From Ornithodoros turicata (taxonomy: Eukaryota > Arthropoda > Arachnida > Ixodida > Argasidae): DNA of 64,000 nucleotides. The translations under genes were made by a program, and so were the position numbers. Of the stretch, positions 32,401 to 42,100 are shown piece by piece. The first letter of the stretch is position 1. Each line of letters starts with the position of its first letter. The stretch covers positions 30,983,482-31,047,481 of the forward strand of contig NC_088205.1 in NCBI RefSeq assembly GCF_037126465.1, given 5' to 3'. The notes below the pieces were generated by a model that was not told the DNA's origin, did no database searches, and worked only from the letters and a program-made list of their open reading frames with translations.

Positions 32401-32948
32401 GCCAAGTTTTCAAATTTCAACAGACAGTCGCCAAAGCAAGCACATTTTTCTTCTTTGTTATGGGAAGTTGGTGCATGCAAATAAATATCTGAACTGCAAT
32501 GAGCTGATGCAATTTGCCTGATTAAATAGGACACTCACGGTTGTTACGGTACATGTCTATGGCTGTGCTCAGTCGTGTATGTTTGTCCTAGTCCAGATTG
32601 CTAGCACTTTCTTATCACGTGATCCTCTTTTTTGTAGATGAGGACCAGGTTGAGGTGAGGCCAGAGCGGGTATCCGGTGGCATCCTGGACGAGTCCGTGA
32701 ACCTGTCCCTGGTGACGGACTATTTTACACCAGAAGGGCTGCAAGCTCTAAAAGCCGTCGTGAACCACAAGAAAATACTTGACACATGGAGCTGTGGCAG
32801 CTGTATAGCATTCATCGGCGATGCTCCTTCCATCATATGCGAGTGTTGTCTTGAATGGCATCACATGTCTTGTACGAGCGCAACAGCACAGGTGAAGAAG
32901 AAGCACTGGGTGTGTTCGAGGTGCAATGGTTCACCTGATAAGAAGTGA
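29433..32948 (+). pseudogene. ZSWIM-like MULE transposase, five exons, two lesions
   Basis: Exons are 29433-29680, 29749-29857, 30022-30250, 30650-32393 and 32637-32948. All junctions agree in phase and use GTAAGA, GTGTGT, GTAAGG and GTGAGT donors. Exon 2 gives a FAR1/ZSWIM-like DNA-binding piece (QAGCPARIKCRATPDGES, DDEHNHVTS). Exon 4 holds the MULE-type catalytic domain (FIAIDATYKL, MADKDLEER, CIFHALRTF). It also holds a SWIM zinc finger, CTCSTRSSMLLPCRH (CxC..CxH), and an AT-hook, RKRGRPKG. Exon 5 ends in a PHD-like Cys/His cluster (WSCGSC, CECCLEWHHMSC, WVCSRC). It would cut and move the element. Two lesions are visible against the left copy: five As instead of four at 31428-31432 (frameshift), and TAG for GAG at 31889-31891. 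AATAAA follows at 33012-33017. With the lesions repaired it would be about 880 residues. A domesticated ZSWIM gene is less likely because a full paralogue sits beside it. Confidence 0.8.
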
Positions 32949-33279
32949 CATGCAAGCAGTCAAGCTATGAGTCCCTGATTATCGGGCGCCTTCTGTAGAA
33001 ATTAAAACCGTAATAAAGAACAATTAGTCAATTCAACCTACACATTGAGCCTCCATGTAACGTCCCACACCAGAAGCAAGGGTTAGGACACAGAGGAGAC
33101 GAGCATTGCCTCCAACAGCCTCCTGCGGCTGTGGCCGGGCCCATAGTATCGCTATGCATTGATCTTGAGAAGGTGTCGATTCTCCTGGCAGCCGAAAACG
33201 TATGCAGCGAGCGCTTGCACGTAACTTTTCACGACAGAAACGACGACGGAGGTCAGGTTTCGTAGTGCGAGCACGGATT

Positions 33280-33510
33280 GTACGGGAAGGAAGAAGCACG
33301 AAGGGACAGAGCGGCGGCGGCACGGATCACGTGGCCCGACGCAGCCAATGAGGCACCACTCACGGAAGGACATAATTCTTCCGGGAACGTCGGGCTGCGG
33401 CGGCGGCGGCGGCGAAATATCACGTGATCCGGCGCAGCCAATGAGGCGCTACTCACGGAAGAATACGGCGGCACAAATTCTTCCGGGTCACGGAAGATTA
33501 GCCACTCCGT
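33280..33510. promoter_or_regulatory. GC-rich transposon terminus with twin repeats, E-boxes and CCAAT boxes
   Basis: Two units of about 80 bases each contain an ACTCACGGAAG-type word, an AGCCAATGAGG CCAAT box and a CACGTG E-box (TCACGTGAT in one, GATCACGTGG in the other). CGG runs separate them. The same pair occurs inverted at 18797-19000. It could be a transposase-binding subterminal repeat or an outward promoter. Confidence 0.5.
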
Positions 33511-33513
33511 TAT

Positions 33514-34334
33514 TAAATATGTTCTGATGATATCCTACTGGGGTCAGGTCTAATGCTGTCTGGTTTATGGCTGCTGTAAATGCCTTCCCAGTGTCATCAG
33601 TTTGCAACGGAGCTTTACCCCATTGTTGATGTCGCACGTTCAAACAGTACGTAGCGCAGTTATTTCAGATGTTACGTGTTGTTCACATCTCTTCGATTCA
33701 TGCACTATTTTATAGGTGCTCGTGATGTCTTGAACTGGGAGTGGTGAAAGCAGGGGTGGCCTATTCTGTGAGCAGTCTGATAGTACAGATAAGATTGGCT
33801 GCAAAGGAAATTAGTTACCTTTGCACATCTGACTGCGCTGTTTTCCAAGGTTTCTGTATAACCGCTAATCTGGTTGTTGAGTGAGCTAGTGCCGCTGTTT
33901 GTAGTTTTGTATGAACTAATAGCTTGTGTTACAGTTGTCAGAGAGCTGAAACTGCATGTGATTTCGTCATATCGATAGACAGCGTCAAGCATGTGTAAAG
34001 GACCTGGTGTCTCTCTACAACAATGAAGAGCAGGCCATAAACCAGAAGACGAAGACATCGCTTGGACATGCCAGTGATTAGGCTGCTTCCGCATCACACC
34101 ATCTATGCTCCGAAAGATGCTGCGGTAGGTGTCACGCACGTGTTCCCAGTGGTTGTAAAGTGTCTGTTTTTGACGTCTATTTATGGTAGTGTTTGAGCTG
34201 CTATCCCGCTAGATGGAATGACCTATGTTATTGGTTATCTTTCAGAGATGACCGTTACGAAGAGGCGTAGCAACCATCCATGTGATTATTATTATTATGA
34301 CCATTATCACTGATTATTGCCGCACATGAACGTG
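33514..34334. other. Intergenic, no gene supported
   Basis: The longest frame (33705-34139, minus, 144 codons) has no recognisable domain and low-information composition. Confidence 0.4.
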
Positions 34335-34389
34335 CACATGCCGCACATGAACGTCTTTAGATCTGTACAACGTTCATGTGCGGCATGTG
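34335..34389. repeat. Perfect 20-bp stem-loop
   Basis: CACATGCCGCACATGAACGT (34335-34354) is perfectly inverted at 34370-34389 around a 15-base loop. Part of the arm (GCCGCACATGAACGT) also precedes it as a direct repeat from about 34319. Confidence 0.9.
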
Positions 34390-35941
34390 TTAGAGACAAA
34401 AACGATAATGCAACTTAAAGATAAGTGCGTCAGTGCTGCGACGGCGACCCTGACAGAGAAACAGCAACTCCTTATCAACTCCGGACGGGTGTTCTGAAGG
34501 GTGTTATCTTTCATGATTGGCGGTATCGTCTTTGTTTGGCGGTTGAAGCGGTATGCGGCGCTCAGGTTTGGAAGAAGAGGGGGAGGGTTTGAAATATAGG
34601 CTTGTATTTTTTGGTCTCATTCTAGTAAAGTGGTTGAAAGTTGCGACCTCGTCTTTCCTATTCTGTTCTAACCGAGTGTCCCCATTTATTGTCGCTAAGA
34701 AATGGAGTTCTACCAACCGGCCCTACTTTTTCTGCAGAAAGAATTGTTGGCATTGTGTGGCTGTTGTCGAGTTTTCCACACTAGGTGTTCAATAGTAATG
34801 TACGCTAGATATGCTATAGCATCAAAAGTACAGCGATATACACACTCAACAACAACATAGATGAATGGATGATGATGATGATGTGGGATGTTTCCCTGCG
34901 CTGAGTGCAGGACCCTACCCAATTCATTCAGTATGGGGTGGGGATATGTGAAACCAATATAACACATACTTACATTTCAAACTTCCTTAAAAAAGGCAGT
35001 CCAGGTCTGTCGGATCTGTCAGACTCGATACAAAGCCAGTAAGCACAGTGTGGAATGACTGATTCATCTTTCGAAAGCAGAGGTGCAGCCCCCCCCCCCC
35101 CAACCTTTCGTCATCTCAATTCTTCAGAGCGGCATAGCCTAGTAAGGAGCCATCACAAGAAAGCACGTAAGAAAGCATACGTATTACAGAACAGCTACGA
35201 GAATGATCGGATGCATGGTTGAGTATGGTTGTATGGTTTTGAGTGCGTAGACTTGGAACTGAAACATAAATATGCTAACCTTGTTGAAACTGCTTTTCCG
35301 TAAGAACCACACGAAAGCACACTTGGTTTCTTTAGATGAAGGTTCAAAGAATTCAACTTCAGCATTTGCAGTACATCATCAGGTCCCGATGCTCCTTTGA
35401 GATGCAGCAGACAGAATTTCGCTGTAGCGAGCACATGATTTCTATGGAGGCGAGTGACTGCCGTTGCGGTTCGTTGCTTCGCAGCAGATCAAGAACAGTA
35501 CACCGCAATGATAGGTGAAACGTTCAGAATATGGCGAACCACTCCAACACCAACCCAATGACCCGGAAAAGGCAGGATGAGCCGGGAAGCACACAAGTTC
35601 GCAAGCTGGTCATATGGCAGCTATTACAGCTGACCGGATACGGAACCGTATGGAACGCAAGACAACAGAACGCAGATTGAAAAGGCAATCGTAGAACCTA
35701 CTGCATGTGTTAAATGCAGGGTATATTTTTCTTTTTGAGACTCTGTAACAAAAATATAACATAGAAATGCCATTTCATAAGTCAAGCAAAATGTCCGAGT
35801 CACATAATAAATATGTCGTCTTTTCACTGCAAAACTGTCTTTTCCCTATTTGCTGTTATACAAATGGGGTGTTCACGTAAGCGAGATTTCTATGTTGCAT
35901 CATCTTCGTACTTCCACCAAAATTATCGGGCAAAGTATCGC
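34390..35941. other. Intergenic, no gene supported
   Basis: It includes a GAT trinucleotide run (about 34868-34881) followed by a segment resembling a retroposon tail, a C11 run at 35091, and AT-rich DNA. No gene is recognised. Confidence 0.4.
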
Positions 35942-36043
35942 TCTACTTTTTTTTAGTAACGGTAGAGGTACTCCGTTACTTTAAAAAAAGAGGTATCGAT
36001 ATCGGTATCGCGATACTGCATCTCGGCGAAGGGCACAACACTG
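35942..36043 (-). mobile_element. hAT-like terminus fragment
   Basis: Read on the minus strand it starts CAGTGTTGTGCCCTTCGC and continues with GTATCGCGATACCGATATCG and GTAACG words, as hAT MITE ends do. It resembles the termini of the elements at 47328 and 50190. No second terminus or target duplication was found. Confidence 0.55.
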
Positions 36044-36294
36044 GTTATATGGGTGATTTCTCTCGTTACCCAAGGGCTCTGTTTCCTTTTTAGGATTGTT
36101 CTTCTAGGTACGTATGTATTCAGCAAATGGGAAGTCAGATCGCTGAATTTCACCCAGATGTTATTAACAGTAACGCCCGGGACCGCCTGAGTATTCCAAG
36201 AACCTATCATATTCAAAAGATAGGCTATCATCAATGGCGGTATCGTCTGCATTGGCAAAGTCATATACGTATTAGAATGAAAGACTCTTATTCT

Positions 36295-36600
36295 GACTTT
36301 AGCACCAGCGATACGAGGCCAGTGGTCTATATTGAAGGGGTCCGGTGCTACTTTTTGCGAATTTTCTGGTCACTGTAGCTGCGTTCCCTGTGAGGTTTAA
36401 AACTTTTTTTTGTTATCATTATGACTTTGGCACCAGCGATACGAGGGCATTGGTTCATATTAAAGGAGCCTGATTCTTCTTTTTAAAGAATTTTGTGGCC
36501 ACCCATGCTACAACCCCCGTGAATTCTAGAACGTTATTTGTTATCATTATGGCTTTGGAACCAGCGGTACGAAGGATTGGTCCTTTAGTAACCTGTATTA
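36295..36600 (+). repeat. 128-bp tandem repeat, about 2.4 units
   Basis: GACTTTAGCACCAGCGATACG, GACTTTGGCACCAGCGATACG and GGCTTTGGAACCAGCGGTACG start at 36295, 36423 and 36551, exactly 128 bases apart. Each unit carries a TTATCATTATG box before it and an RTTTTSTGGYCAC-like stretch after it. Confidence 0.85.
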
Positions 36601-36719
36601 GTGAATGAGACATAAAACATTAAAGTACAGCACGTCACCCCTTTAAAATGCACGATACCAACATGTGGGCCACCAGTACCAAAGCGGTAAATGGTAGGCA
36701 GCAAAGTTTACATGGTTCA

Positions 36720-36940
36720 CAGCACCCGCAATAGGAATAACAAAGTCACGGAAAGGGAGTAAGGGTATGTATAAAAGTAGAGAAAGCGTCTACGAAGGAG
36801 CAGGTTGCAAAGATGATGCTTTAATGACTGAAACGCATGATGAGAATGAGAGCACGCCCTCTTGGGCTTGCGTCACACGCACGTAGATGCACGCGAAGGC
36901 GGAAAACAGTCCTTGTTTTCGTCAACACTCCCGCCCCATG
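36720..36940 (-). repeat. Possible Ty1/copia-type solo LTR (minus strand)
   Basis: On the minus strand a purine tract GGGGCGGGAG (36928-36937) is followed at once by TGTTGACG, as at a copia polypurine tract and LTR start. No second LTR, primer site or coding sequence is visible. Confidence 0.3.
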
Positions 36941-36995
36941 ACTTGTCATTCCTGAGAGGATTCAGTAGCTGAACGGGCCGTCGTAAGTATGCTCC

Positions 36996-37038
36996 AGTAG
37001 TAAACTTTAAAGGGTACTACCCTTTAAAGTTTACTACT
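36996..37038. repeat. Perfect 20-bp palindrome
   Basis: AGTAGTAAACTTTAAAGGGT at 36996-37015 is exactly inverted at 37019-37038 around ACT. It lies between two imperfect direct repeats of about 120 bases (36597-36720 and 37088-37210), which share CACCCCTTTAAA, a TGCAC word and GTGTGGGCCA or ATGTGGGCCA. Confidence 0.85.
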
Positions 37039-37269
37039 CCCCTCGTTGTAAAAGTCTCGTAAAAGTGACAACGAACGGATTTAATAACGCTTCCCTATGA
37101 TAGTTGCAAATAGAATATAAAACCCTGGAGCACAGCTTATCACCCCTTTAAACTGCACTATAACAACGTGTGGGCCAACGGTACCTAAGTGCTAATAAGG
37201 TGAGGGGCGTTCATGAGGCCCCTCATGAGTGAGTTCGGCCAGCTATACGGCGGACACAACATAAGCCCT

Positions 37270-37840
37270 CGCTGGAATTCAAATTCAAAACCCACCATCG
37301 ACTTCAACTGCAGAATGCATCGCCGACCTCAGAACCCATTTTCGGAATTCGGCTTCAAAATCCGTCACTCAGACCCGATCATAGGAATTCAACTTCAAAA
37401 ACGTGATGGGACCTGAAGTTCAAGTCAGTGTGATGGGTTTCGAGTTGAATGAGGGGTTGTGATGTGATGGGTTCTGAAGTTGAAGATGATAATAATAATA
37501 ATTCGGGGCTTTACGTCGCGAGACAACTGCGATAATTATCGACACCACAATGGTCGGGTCTGCGGATTAATTTTGCCCACATCAGGGTTCTTTAACGTGC
37601 GCCGAAATCTCGGCACACGGCACACCACATTTTCTGGGCAACTTGTATCCTTTCACGAAGTTGCCACCGTCCTCGGCCGGGTTCCGACCCGCGATCTTCG
37701 GATCAGTAGGCGGACACGCTACCGACTGAGCCACCGAGGTCGGCAAGTTGAAGTTGAATGATGGGTTATGATGTGATGGTTTATGGTGGTGATGTGATGT
37801 AATGGGCTGCGCGGAAACCCGATCATGACGTGATGTCAAA
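37270..37840. repeat. Degenerate TTGAAGTTGAA / GATGGGTT minisatellite
   Basis: AAGTTGAA, AATTCAACTTCAAAA and GTGATGGGTT words recur in both orientations on both sides of the SINE at 37486-37744. EcoRI-type GAATTC words recur in the left half. There is no coding content. Confidence 0.6.
37486..37744 (-). mobile_element. tRNA-derived SINE (Ruka-like) with 9-bp target duplication
   Basis: On the minus strand it begins GCCGACCTCGGTGGCTCAG. The A box TGGCTCAGTCGG is at 37722-37733, and a B box GCGGGTCGGAACCCG lies 30-40 bases on. It runs through a tRNA-unrelated body and ends in an ATT-type tail (37486-37502). AAGTTGAAG flanks both ends (37477-37485 and 37745-37753). SINEs copy themselves with LINE machinery. 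Similarity to the tick Ruka family is from memory of its form, not an alignment. Confidence 0.85.
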
Positions 37841-37948
37841 TGAATTCTTAGAAAAATGCCGACCTATGCTACGAAGTGGGAGGATTGGGCAGGGGATACA
37901 GCAACTCATCATGAATAGTGTCATGAATTTTCGCTAAAAATAAGATAT

Positions 37949-38252
37949 TGTAACGACGATAAGGACGGTGGGCGCATGCAACGCGACCCATGCACACTCT
38001 GTATCATGTAGCCATTAAACACATAACATCGTCACGACGCTATGCTGCCTAACATTTGGTGGAGGCGCGGGGCATCCACTGTCCTGGCGCTGCTGCCGCA
38101 ACCACCGAAGCCCCAGCCCTGAAGATGTGACGCAGCCGAAGACCCGTGTTAGGCAGCACAGCGTCGTGACGATGTTGTGCGTTTAATGGCTGAATGATAC
38201 AGAATGCGCATGGGTCGCGTTGCATGCGCCCATCGTCCTTATCGTCGTTACA
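37949..38252. mobile_element. Miniature retroelement with two short LTRs in inverted orientation
   Basis: A 106-base unit (37949-38054) starts TGTAACGACGATAAGG and ends TGCTGCCTAACA. It is followed by TTTGGTGGAGGCGCGGGG, which has the form of a Ty3/gypsy primer-binding and leader region. A second 106-base unit at 38147-38252 is its inverted copy, about 93% identical by eye. ATAT flanks both ends. The inner leader is 92 bases with no ORF. Confidence 0.75.
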
Positions 38253-38476
38253 ATATCATACTTTCTATGGTTTAATATTTTACGCACTGAGAAGAGGTCA
38301 GATCTGTGCATCTTATTCGGCACGTCACTGGAAGATTGGTTGGGAAAATTCCACACCGTCTTACACCAGTCCTCTCAGCAGTAAAAATTAAGCAAGCTTA
38401 ATCATGCTGACAAAGGCCGGGTAACACAGAATGTGTCTAGCTTATCATTCAGCGTGATCAAGCTTTGTCGATAGTA

Positions 38477-39280
38477 CAGTCGTCCTTCGTTAATATGGAC
38501 ACTTTCGTCCCCGACTAAAATCGTCCATAAAGCTAATCGTCCATATTATCGAATACCAAGGAAATAACAAAAACAATGCTGAAGGTTTATTGAAAATAAT
38601 TTACGAATTAGTGCCTCCTTGAAGGTATACTTCGTTGCGCATTAGCAAAATGTCGGCAACACGTAAAAACTGCTGCTCTTTGTCCTCAAAGAATTTAAGA
38701 GCCGTCTCTATAGTCCCGCTTGAGCCATAGCAGATGTGACCGTTCGTTTGGCGTTGCTGAAGTCGTCAACGCCAGTGCCTGACGACTTGCCTTGACAACT
38801 GTACCGCCTCTGTTCTCGTAAGCTGCCGAGCGATTGCACTATGTTTAACTAAAGGCACAACTCCTTGCACCAGGATCAATCGCCCGTGGACGTGTTAGGA
38901 ACAGTCATTACGTCATACAGGATTTTCCAGGCTCTTCATGTCCACAAATAACCCCCAATTTCCTTTTATAGTTCTCGCAGACGGTTGCGAAGCAGAGGGC
39001 ATAGCTCCCTACGCAACGCAACGTCCTACTTTAAAATTATCGTGATAATTTAAAATTAAATTATCGTGTAGAATGTGGGGAGAGGCTTGCCCTCCACACC
39101 GATACCTTACATATTAACGAGACAAAAATACATGGACTACATATAGTTTGTACCGTGCTGAACCGTCCATTGTCCGAAAAGCGAGTTTCCATATTAACGA
39201 GATGAAAATGCATCGAAAAAGTTTGGTCTTCACAAAAATCGTCCATAATTCGAGTTGTCCATATTAACGAGGCACGACTG
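38477..39280. mobile_element. pogo/Tigger-like non-autonomous transposon, 804 bp
   Basis: The left end CAGTCGTCCTTCGTTAATAT and the right end, read inverted, CAGTCGTGCCTCGTTAATAT are TIRs with TA on both sides (38475-38476 and 39281-39282). The words ATATTAACGAG and TCGTCCATA recur inside. CAGTCG ends with TA targets are typical of pogo. It has no transposase frame. Confidence 0.85.
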
Positions 39281-40539
39281 TATATGGATTTGTCGCTAAA
39301 TCTCCGTTGCGGCAGTAGCCGAGGAATAAAGTACCCGCCTCACAACCTGAAGGTCTACGCTTCGCAGCGGGTGCCGAATTTTTCTTCTGTGGCTGATCCG
39401 GATACGGTCGAATGTGTCGCCCGAGGGTAGCGCGACGCCGGACCGTGACGTGACGTGGTGAGAAATATAAGCACGGTGGCGGATTCAAGGAGGGGAGCGA
39501 CCGGTTTGGCAATTAAAACGCTATGTTACACCTCTCCCCTCTCCTCTCCCCTCCCCAATTACGCGCTTCGACAATGAAACCCCCACCACCACCACCACCA
39601 CCAAAAGCGCAGGTCTGGATCCGCCCCTGCATATAAGCCCATTCTGTGTTGAAATCCTGGTTCACGCCATGATGGATGTGTCTCTGTGAGTAAAGCTGCA
39701 TCCACCTGGTAGTAAAGAACTCATCACACCTGGCCGACATTCATGGTGTCTTCGACTGGTCGTCCCGATACTCAGAGTTGGAGCGGGTCAGAACGCATCT
39801 CACTCCAGCTCCGAGCCGGAGGGATCGTGTACAAGCCGAACGCGGTGGGTTCGAGCAGAGGAGCGGAGAGGGAATGTTAACTCACGTCACTTCCGGTGTT
39901 TCCCTCGTAGTCAAAACCGTCAAAACGACGACAACGCAAAACGCAGACCATGGCAGGCATGGCTGAACAGAAACACTAGTCAGCGGAAGCTGGCGCAGTG
40001 ACGTGACCGGAACCCAACCAAATTTCGCGACCGCTCCGACGGCGTTGGTGAGAGCACTCTAGAGCGCTCCGTGTTGGAGGAAGGAGCTCCAAATGAACCA
40101 GTCAAATGCAGTGAGAGTGCTCTGTTTCGACCAGTCGAAGGTGAAACGTCGCTCAAGAGCGATCGGAAGCAACCAGTCGAAGACACCATCAGTGTAGCAT
40201 TGGGCAACGCTTATTGGGCAAGAGCTTGAAAAAGACCATGCAGACGAAAAAAAAAAAAATGTATATCGAAGTGCCCGTTGGCGCGCGGCGGCTAGTGGCC
40301 ATGTTCAAGTTTAGGCTACTGTCAATGCGCTGGAATGAAGCGTACATATGACCACCTGTTACCTGTACCTGTGAGGCCGACAACGGCGAGCCCTTTCACC
40401 AGCGCAACCGTACATACCCACGATTTTGTACAAGATTCTAGTATCGCCTCATGATAACCTGTGACGTCATCGTGCGTACCTCTAACAGTGAAGTTGCAGG
40501 CGTATTGCTTTCGCTCGCCATTATGCTTCTACATATGAA
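39281..40539. other. Intergenic, no gene seen
   Basis: It includes a CT-rich tract (39532-39556), a CCA trinucleotide run (39580-39602) and short AGAGCACTC/GAGTGCTC dyads around 40050-40120. No coding content is recognised. Confidence 0.45.
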
Positions 40540-40662
40540 CCGCATGTTGCGAACCGGTAACCGGAATTTAATTTCGATTTCGGTTACGGTTCCCCCCCAA
40601 AAAAAATCCGGTTCCAAGCTGGTTTCGGTTATCGGTTCCGGTTTCAATTCCTGGCAGTGTAG
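40540..40662 (-). mobile_element. hAT-like GGTAACCGG-family fragment
   Basis: The minus strand starts CAGGAATTGAAACCGGAACC at 40662 and continues with CGGTTACCGGTT words. It is the same terminus as the element at 40718 in opposite orientation. Its distal end is lost. Confidence 0.7.
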
Positions 40663-40717
40663 GCCACCTACTTTTTTTTTTCCTCTGAGCATATCCTAGC
40701 ACCCACGGGATTAGAGG

Positions 40718-41561
40718 CAGGAATTGAAACCGGAACGGAAGCGGTAAACCGTTTGGAACCCAAATTTTTTTCAAGACCCGTAACCATAGAACGTAACCGC
40801 AATTCACCATCGGCGATTAACCGAAACCGTAACCTGAACCGAAAAATGTTATTTCGGTAACCGGTTCATATGAATCGGTTTAAGCGTGAACACGAACAAC
40901 TTCGGACGGAATATTTGTATGGCATTATAACTGTGATTAGTTGTGTAGTACGTGCTTCTGTTAAAGTACATCTCTTAGTCATGTGCTTTTCATTCAGAAG
41001 CTGTGTAGACAACGTGCTATCTTACGCCCTTGGACACACGATCGGATGACATATCGTATGACATATTGCGTACGTCCCCTATGCGTTATGGACGTTATGG
41101 ACTGTATTGCGATCACTTAAGATACCAAGCGTTGCACGATATTTGTCTCCACATCTGTTTGCTTAACTGCTGAACGCACGCAGTGTTCCGTGCCTCGTAT
41201 CTTGTTAATGCACGAGCCAAACGAATGCACACGATATAATAGAGACCGGAACAAATATTTTACGGGGAATGTCGGAAACACCATAACTGCGTCGAAGAAA
41301 GTTCTCTTTCTTGGACCTGGCAGATGGCACTGCACCACCCTTCCGGAGCGCAACAGACAAATATGTTCATTTTTACCCGTTTGCACTTTGTAGCTCATTT
41401 TGCCACGTAGCCTGCAGATACGTCATAGTGAAAGCCGAGAAGAATACCGGTTCAACTTTTTGATTACCGGTAACCGAAATTTTTCAGATGGCGAATTCCG
41501 TAACCACTTTCAGAGTTTTGACACTGAAGCGCAACCGAACCTATATTCGTTTCAGTCCCTG
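40718..41561 (+). mobile_element. hAT-like GGTAACCGG-family MITE, 844 bp, with 8-bp TSD
   Basis: The left end CAGGAATTGAAACCGG and the right end, read inverted, CAGGGACTGAAACG are imperfect TIRs. Flanks ATTAGAGG (40710-40717) and ATCAGAGG (41562-41569) match at 7 of 8. The interior near both ends is rich in GTAACCG/CGGTTAC. It has no transposase. Confidence 0.8.
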
Positions 41562-41569
41562 ATCAGAGG

Positions 41570-42013
41570 ATCTCATCTGTATAGTGTTTCCCTTATCGCT
41601 ACACGCCAATCCGTACGCGAGTTGGACAAGGAAACTTGAAACCCACTACAATTTCAACGAATTGGAGATAATTAAAATCTATGAAACCCTTAGTGCGGGG
41701 ATAAAGACAAAAATGGCGGACACAATTGGAGATTTTTTTTTTTTTTTTTTTTTCAGGAGCGCGCCCGCTGGCTAACAAAGCAGTGCGGTCAGTAACAATA
41801 CAGCTTTTGGACAGCTTTGTTGAAGCACATCAGCCTGCCAGTTGTCTTAATCAAAAGCGACGGTCAGTGAGCCCAAAAAGGTATCATGGGTGATACGGTC
41901 GACAGCTAACGTTTCGCCTCAGTTGATACGAAAAATCTAGTGTACTAGAACAGACAATTTGAAGACACTCCATAGAATAGGCTCAAAGCGATGTTTCAAT
42001 AGGAATTAAAAGT
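41570..42013. other. Spacer with poly-T run
   Basis: A 20-base T run lies at about 41735. No coding content is seen before the polyadenylation signal of the downstream minus-strand gene. Confidence 0.45.
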
Positions 42014-42019
42014 TTTATT
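42014..42019 (-). terminator. Polyadenylation signal AATAAA of the WAP-like gene
   Basis: AATAAA on the minus strand, about 80 bases beyond the stop codon of the gene at 42101-42941. Confidence 0.65.
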
Positions 42020-42100
42020 TTGAATGTTGCACACATCTATGTGTACTTAAAATCATCTGAGACGCGGGCGAAATTGCCCGCCATTTTGCAACGTTCAAAT

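Larger units (their letters stand above)
28461..33513 (+). mobile_element. ZSWIM/MULE-type transposon, right copy
   Basis: The left end is defined by homology with the other copy from AAATCTTACCATAT (about 28468). The right end is after GGATTAGCCACTCCG (about 33513). It holds one five-exon gene, a 3' polyadenylation signal and a GC-rich 3' terminus with twin 80-base repeats. A hAT MITE sits in its 5' flank. No convincing terminal inverted repeat or target duplication was found by eye. Confidence 0.7.

Noticed and set aside
29433..32948. Calling the SWIM gene a domesticated host ZSWIM gene
   Set aside because: A homologous copy including non-coding ends lies beside it, and it has two inactivating changes, which fits a transposon better.
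33705..34139. Minus-strand 144-codon frame
   Set aside because: No domain, and composition looks random. Kept only as intergenic.
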